45,231 nucleotides of DNA from positions 1 through 45,231 of the forward strand of contig JAHDCF010000021.1 in assembly GCA_020630015.1 (NCBI GenBank). Direction: 5' to 3'. The notes under the pieces are model-generated. The model was given only the letters and a program-made list of their open reading frames with translations, searched no databases and was not told the DNA's origin. This DNA comes from Planktomarina sp. (GTDB lineage Bacteria > Pseudomonadota > Alphaproteobacteria > Rhodobacterales > Rhodobacteraceae). This document shows positions 41,839 through 45,231 of the stretch, one piece after another (the first letter of the stretch is position 1; every line of letters begins with the position of its first letter). Made by a program: the position numbers and the translations under genes.

Positions 41839-43080
41839 TTACAAACCCTTGGTGATTTGAATTTGGGCCAACCTATTTTGTAAGAAAATCCTAGCCGCAT
41901 CATTGGGAGCCATCTCAATGGCGGTGGCATAGGCGCTTGCGGCCTCTGCCCCCCGGTCCAATTTGCGCAAAACATCGGCGCGGGCGGCATGAAAGGGCTG
42001 GAACTGAGACAAGGCCCCCGACAGGGAGTCGATCTTTGTGAGGGCCGTCTCGGTATGGCCCAACTCCGACAGAACCACCGCCCAGTTCAACGCCACCACG
42101 GGCGTCGGCTCAAACGCCCAAAGACTTTGATAGAGAAGAGAGATTTGCGCCCAGTCGGGGCCACCCTCGCCCATATGGCAATCGGCAATGGCGGCTTTGA
42201 TTTGAAAGGGGCCCGGTGCGCGCTGATCCACAGCCCCCATCAAAACCCTTTGCCCCTCTGCGATCAATTCGCCCTGCCACAGGCTGCGGTCTTGATCTTC
42301 AATGGCAACGCTGGCGCCATCTGCCCCGATACGGGCGGGACGGCGTGCATCTGTCAGCAGCATCAGGGCCAAAGCCCCTTGGATTTCAGGGTCGCCTGCG
42401 CGCAGTCGGTCCAAAAGGCGTACCAAAAACAGGCCTTCGGCACATAAATCCCGTTCGCCCACCTCTTGCGTGACATATCCCGTGGTGAAAATCAGATAGA
42501 GGGTGGCCAGAACCGTCTCCAACCGCTCTGCCCAATCTTCCGGATCTGGCACCTTAAAGCCAATGCCCGCTGATTTGATCTTGGCTTTGGACCGCGACAA
42601 CCGCTGACCCATGGTGGCTTCTGTGTCCAAGAATGCATTGGCAATTTCAGATGTGGTCAGCTGACACACAGTGCGCAAAGTCAGGGCGATGCGGGACTTT
42701 TCTTCCAAAGCAGGGTGACAGCAGGTGAAGATCAAACGCAAACGTTCGTCGGGGATATCTTCCGCGGTGTCGATTGCATCATGTTCGGCCATGAGATGGG
42801 ATACCTCTTGTGCTTTGTGATCCTCCCTTTGGGATTGTCTGATCCGATCAATGCCTTTGTTTAAGGCCACTTTCATCAACCACCCAATGGGAGAGGCGGG
42901 AATGCCAGACCGCCCCCAATGTTTGAGGGCGGCGATAGAAGCCTCTTGCAGGGCGTCTTCTGCACGCCCAAAATCCCCAAGACGGGAAATCAATCCCGCC
43001 ATCAGCCGCCCCCGATCGTCGCGCAACACCTGTGTTAAGGCGTTTTGTACGGCGATGGCTTTGGAGGCGGCTGAGGTCAT
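41839..43080 (-). CDS. ECF42-type RNA polymerase sigma factor with C-terminal TPR-like domain
   Basis: The 413-residue protein is far longer than a simple ECF sigma factor. Sigma-2 is at about 20-85 (FGRAEDALQEASIAALKHW and GWLMKVALNKGIDRIRQSQ), and sigma-4 at about 110-165 (RLRLIFTCCHPALEEKSRIALTLR, then TTSEIANAFLDTEATMGQRLSRSK). A DUF6596/TPR-like helical tail covers 190-413. This architecture and the adjacent DGPF protein define group ECF42, which has no anti-sigma factor and is thought to be controlled through its C-terminal extension. The start lies 4 bases after the DGPF gene stop. It likely drives its own operon through the promoter at 43915-43941. Whether it also controls the bufferin operon downstream is open. 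Confidence 0.93.
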   Translation of the reverse strand: MTSAASKAIAVQNALTQVLRDDRGRLMAGLISRLGDFGRAEDALQEASIAALKHWGRSGIPASPIGWLMKVALNKGIDRIRQSQREDHKAQEVSHLMAEHDAIDTAEDIPDERLRLIFTCCHPALEEKSRIALTLRTVCQLTTSEIANAFLDTEATMGQRLSRSKAKIKSAGIGFKVPDPEDWAERLETVLATLYLIFTTGYVTQEVGERDLCAEGLFLVRLLDRLRAGDPEIQGALALMLLTDARRPARIGADGASVAIEDQDRSLWQGELIAEGQRVLMGAVDQRAPGPFQIKAAIADCHMGEGGPDWAQISLLYQSLWAFEPTPVVALNWAVVLSELGHTETALTKIDSLSGALSQFQPFHAARADVLRKLDRGAEAASAYATAIEMAPNDAARIFLQNRLAQIQITKGL

Positions 43081-43084
43081 GGGT

Positions 43085-43444
43085 TTAACCTGCGGGATTA
43101 TAATCCATCAAAGGGCGAACCTCGATGGTGCCAAATGCGGCAGATGGGATCAAAGCGGCATATTTCAGGGCGGCATCCAGATCGGGCACATCCACCACAT
43201 AGTAACCGCCCAAGTATTCGCGGGTTTCGGCAAAGGGGCCATCCATGGTTTCCACCTTGCCCGATTTGATGCGCAGGGATGTGGCCGTGTCTGTGCCTTT
43301 TAGGCCTTCACCGCTGACCATGGCGCCATCGGCTTTGATCTTCTCGTTGACGTCAAAATAGCCCTTCATCAGATCTTCGAATTCTGGGGTGCCATATTTT
43401 GGTTCACGGGCAGGGTCGCTGTAAATGAGAAGCATATATTGCAT
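43085..43444 (-). CDS. DGPF/YCII-domain protein, ECF42 partner
   Basis: About 119 residues: MQYMLLIYSDPA start, then KVETMDGPFAETREYLGGYYVV with the DGPF motif near 79-82. The C-terminal part reads IEVRPLMDYNPA. These YCII-fold proteins are the standard neighbours and targets of ECF42 sigma factors; their biochemical function is unknown. The frame is open to 43501, but ATG 43444 has an AAGGAC site and starts at the conserved N-terminus. It is in one operon with the MAPEG gene (43-base gap) and the sigma gene (4-base gap). Confidence 0.92.
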   Translation of the reverse strand: MQYMLLIYSDPAREPKYGTPEFEDLMKGYFDVNEKIKADGAMVSGEGLKGTDTATSLRIKSGKVETMDGPFAETREYLGGYYVVDVPDLDAALKYAALIPSAAFGTIEVRPLMDYNPAG

Positions 43445-43487
43445 GGGTTTTGTCCTTATATTGAGAGAGTAGGGAAGAGAGGGGCCT

Positions 43488-43877
43488 TTACAGCCCCACA
43501 ATGTTCACAGCCAAGCAGATCATGATGTTCAAAGCTGCCAAGATGTTGGTGCCGTTGCCGACATACCGCAGGGGATGTCCTGCATTGTCGATTTTCAGAC
43601 CAAAGGGATGGGCCACACGGCCAATCACCAACAAAACGCCAGAGATATGAATATAAAGGCCAGGGGCTCCCATGCCTTCGGCCAAGATCATCATGATCAA
43701 CAGAAAGGATGACCATTCCCAAAAATTGCCATGTTGGCGGATACGCTGCAACAACACCGGATCGCCATTGTCACCAATCGAAATGCCATTGGCGCCACGA
43801 TAAGATGTTACCCGGAACCACAGCACAAGATAGATTGCTGCGATGGCAAGGGCGTATATTGGGGTTACCGTAAACAT
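43488..43877 (-). CDS. MAPEG-family membrane protein
   Basis: The 129-residue protein has four hydrophobic helices and the MAPEG pattern. It includes NGISIGDNGDPVLLQRIRQHGNFWEWSSF (about 35-63; the Arg-x-x-x-HgNf core binds glutathione in relatives), then a late HPFGL. Bacterial MAPEG proteins are glutathione-dependent detoxification or peroxidase-like enzymes of the inner membrane. It heads the operon MAPEG-DGPF-sigma and directly follows the ECF42-type promoter, which suggests a link with oxidative or electrophile stress. ATG 43877 has an AAGGAA site. Confidence 0.88.
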   Translation of the reverse strand: MFTVTPIYALAIAAIYLVLWFRVTSYRGANGISIGDNGDPVLLQRIRQHGNFWEWSSFLLIMMILAEGMGAPGLYIHISGVLLVIGRVAHPFGLKIDNAGHPLRYVGNGTNILAALNIMICLAVNIVGL

Positions 43878-43914
43878 TCTTGAATTCCTTCTCTTTGTGT
43901 TTTGATACCCCTAG

Positions 43915-43941
43915 GACGTCTGCCGATGTGAAATTTCGACA
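43915..43941 (-). promoter_or_regulatory. Predicted ECF42 promoter
   Basis: On the minus strand TGTCGA (43941-43936) is followed after exactly 17 bases by CGTC (43918-43915), 37 bases upstream of the MAPEG ATG. The described ECF42 consensus has TGTCGA at -35 and CG(A/T)C at -10 with similar spacing. The match places this sigma factor's own operon under its control. Confidence 0.75.
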
Positions 43942-44031
43942 TGAGACAGTAATTTTTTTGAAGAAATTTTGCGGAAAAATTCTAAGGCATTGAAAAGAAT
44001 AGGAAATTAAATTCATGCAAGGAGGTGAAAT

Positions 44032-44457
44032 TTGGATGAAATACAGTTCGTCAATCTGATTGATTGCAATTTCCCATACAATGACCGGAAAACCGCAGTT
44101 GGACTAATTGATCAGGCAAATGAAATTTCTGAAAATGCGATGTTTGCAGTTCTCGATGAACTCTGTCGATGTCCACATGGGACGGAGGTATCGCGTAACA
44201 CTCTCTTGGAGCTGGTCGATATCTGGGCGGACCGAATTAAGCACCCTTTAGGATCAGATTTTGTTTTTGTCGCAAAGCTAATGATAGAAAATAACCTTTG
44301 GTCGGTCGAAGATGGGCTATCTTTGCTAGACAAAGTAACCCCATTTAAAGGTCTATATGCCGCGCTCAGCATCGTTTTGGAGTCAGCAGAAGATATAGAA
44401 AATGCACTCGAGGTCCGGGCAGAAAAGATACGTTCTGATTGGGATGTAGGTTTATAA
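44032..44457 (+). CDS. Hypothetical all-helical protein
   Basis: I do not recognise this 141-residue protein. It is acidic and predicted nearly all helical (TAVGLIDQANEISENAMFAVLDELCRC, LLELVDIWADRI and similar), in the style of small HEAT-like or immunity proteins. There is no signal peptide or membrane segment. The start is a TTG at 44032. It is supported by an almost perfect Shine-Dalgarno AAGGAGGTG (44019-44027) at correct distance; the nearby ATG at 44036 is out of frame and runs into a stop. It stands alone between the stress operon and rfbC and is AT-richer than its neighbours. An immunity or adaptor role would be speculation. Confidence 0.72.
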   Translation: MDEIQFVNLIDCNFPYNDRKTAVGLIDQANEISENAMFAVLDELCRCPHGTEVSRNTLLELVDIWADRIKHPLGSDFVFVAKLMIENNLWSVEDGLSLLDKVTPFKGLYAALSIVLESAEDIENALEVRAEKIRSDWDVGL

Positions 44458-44477
44458 TGCGTTTCTAGGAAAAATTT

Positions 44478-45029
44478 CTAAAAAGGACTGTTAAAATCCG
44501 CCAACTTCGGTGCCGCCTCGTCTTTTGTGGACAGGATGGGGGTCACGTCCAGGGGCCATTCAATGCCAATATCAGGATCATTCCAAACCACGGCTCCGTC
44601 ACACTCTGGCGCGTAATAATCTGTGCATTTGTAACAGATTTCGCAATCATCGGTCAGGGTCATGAACCCATGCAAGAACCCTGCGGGCACCAGCAATTGA
44701 TGACCATTTTCAAAGCTCAGCTCATATCCCACCCATTTCCCAAAGGTTGGGCTGTCTTTGCGGATATCCACCGCCACATCAAAAAGCGCGCCCCGACCAC
44801 AGCGCACCAATTTATCTTGGGCGTGGGGGGGGGACTGAAAATGCAGGCCCCGAACGGTGCCTTTCTGGGCTGAAAATGAATGGTTGTCTTGCACAAAGTC
44901 CAAATCAATTCCCGCCTCTGCCATGCGGGCCTTATTCCAACTTTCGCAAAAAAAGCCTCGATCATCGCCAAAGCGGCGCGGGGTCAGCAAAAGAACACCA
45001 GAAAGGGCGGTGGTTTGAACATCAAGCAT
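44478..45029 (-). CDS. rfbC: dTDP-4-dehydrorhamnose 3,5-epimerase
   Basis: About 183 residues of the RmlC cupin family. Motifs include GVLLLTPRRFGDDRGFFCE, then FVQDNHSFSAQKGTVRGLHFQ with the catalytic His region, GRGALFDVAVDIRKDSPTFG, and PAGFLHGFMTL. It inverts C3 and C5 of the keto-sugar before RfbD reduction. The frame is open to 45077; ATG 45029 fits the family N-terminus (ATG 45038 is also possible) and no ribosome site decides. It lies 5.4 kb from rfbB, separated by the bufferin and ECF42 operons. It may be cotranscribed with the partial gene upstream at 45089. Confidence 0.94.
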   Translation of the reverse strand: MLDVQTTALSGVLLLTPRRFGDDRGFFCESWNKARMAEAGIDLDFVQDNHSFSAQKGTVRGLHFQSPPHAQDKLVRCGRGALFDVAVDIRKDSPTFGKWVGYELSFENGHQLLVPAGFLHGFMTLTDDCEICYKCTDYYAPECDGAVVWNDPDIGIEWPLDVTPILSTKDEAAPKLADFNSPF

Positions 45030-45088
45030 AGGCAACATGTAATGGAAACGACGGGGTTTTGGCCAGTGCGTCCTCACAAGACATATTT

Positions 45089-45231
45089 TTATATAAACGC
45101 TGCCGTCCGCTTGGCTTGCTTTTGCGCTTTGTGACGAATGTTTTTAAACGTCAGGTAAGACGCGGCCACATCATTCACTGCAATTGGGTTTATGACACAC
45201 CCATCTCGCACAGGAAGGCGCACTTGCATAT
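45089..45231 (-). CDS. Partial gene, C-terminal end only
   Basis: An open minus-strand frame enters from the window edge and ends at TAA 45089-45091. It gives at least 46 residues ending KAQKQAKRTAAFI. The text is protein-like: basic, helical tail after an INPIAVNDVAASYLTF segment. It lies 59 bases upstream of the rfbC start on the same strand. Too short to identify; a glycosyltransferase or sulfotransferase tail is possible from context only. Confidence 0.5.
   Translation of the reverse strand, partial: MQVRLPVRDGCVINPIAVNDVAASYLTFKNIRHKAQKQAKRTAAFI

Overview
The window looks like a polysaccharide (capsule/exopolysaccharide) island on the chromosome of a marine alphaproteobacterium, most plausibly a Rhodobacterales (Roseobacter-group) species. 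The evidence is indirect: a DUF2793 protein, YjbF/YjbH-type proteins, serralysin/RTX proteins carrying DUF4214 modules, an ECF42 sigma factor with its DGPF partner, and moderate base composition. No rRNA, tRNA, CRISPR array, insertion sequence or integrase was seen. No gap between genes exceeds 300 bases.

Region 1 (1-6773): a large two-module glycosyltransferase, a sulfotransferase-like protein and the parts of an ABC polysaccharide exporter. These parts are a permease on the minus strand, a polysaccharide co-polymerase/export protein and an ATPase on the plus strand. Region 2 (6781-23131): a dense block of glycosyltransferases, three more sulfotransferases, an FkbM-type methyltransferase and a complete GDP-L-fucose route (manB, manC, gmd, fcl). 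It also holds a DUF2793 protein with a tail-fibre-like C-terminus.

Region 3 (23165-28035): two minus-strand genes for secreted RTX proteins. One is a PPC plus M10 serralysin-type metalloprotease and the other is of unknown activity. Their last ~1.07 kb, encoding DUF4214 repeats and the C-terminal secretion signal, are identical as far as can be read by eye. Region 4 (28048-36127): a CapD-type 4,6-dehydratase, a small phosphoglycosyl transferase, an SDR epimerase, a Wza/KpsD-type outer-membrane lipoprotein, a tiny YjbE/GfcA-like secreted protein, a YjbF lipoprotein and a YjbH outer-membrane protein.

Region 5 (36281-45029): rfbA, rfbD and rfbB for dTDP-L-rhamnose, with rfbC stranded about 5.4 kb away. 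Between them sit an operon matching the recently described bufferin RiPP systems (DUF2282 precursor, DUF692/MNIO enzyme, DUF2063 partner, DoxX protein) and an operon of MAPEG protein, DGPF/YCII protein and ECF42 sigma factor. A good match to the ECF42 promoter lies upstream of the second operon. The two operons share a 14-base sequence immediately upstream of their first genes.

Taken together, the locus appears to make a surface polysaccharide containing fucose and rhamnose, probably sulfated, exported by an ABC route through a Wza-like channel. It sits next to secreted RTX proteins and a metal-stress peptide system. No flippase (Wzx), polymerase (Wzy), KpsC/KpsS or type I secretion exporter genes were recognised in the window. 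Function calls rest on recognised motifs and gene order; no database search was run.
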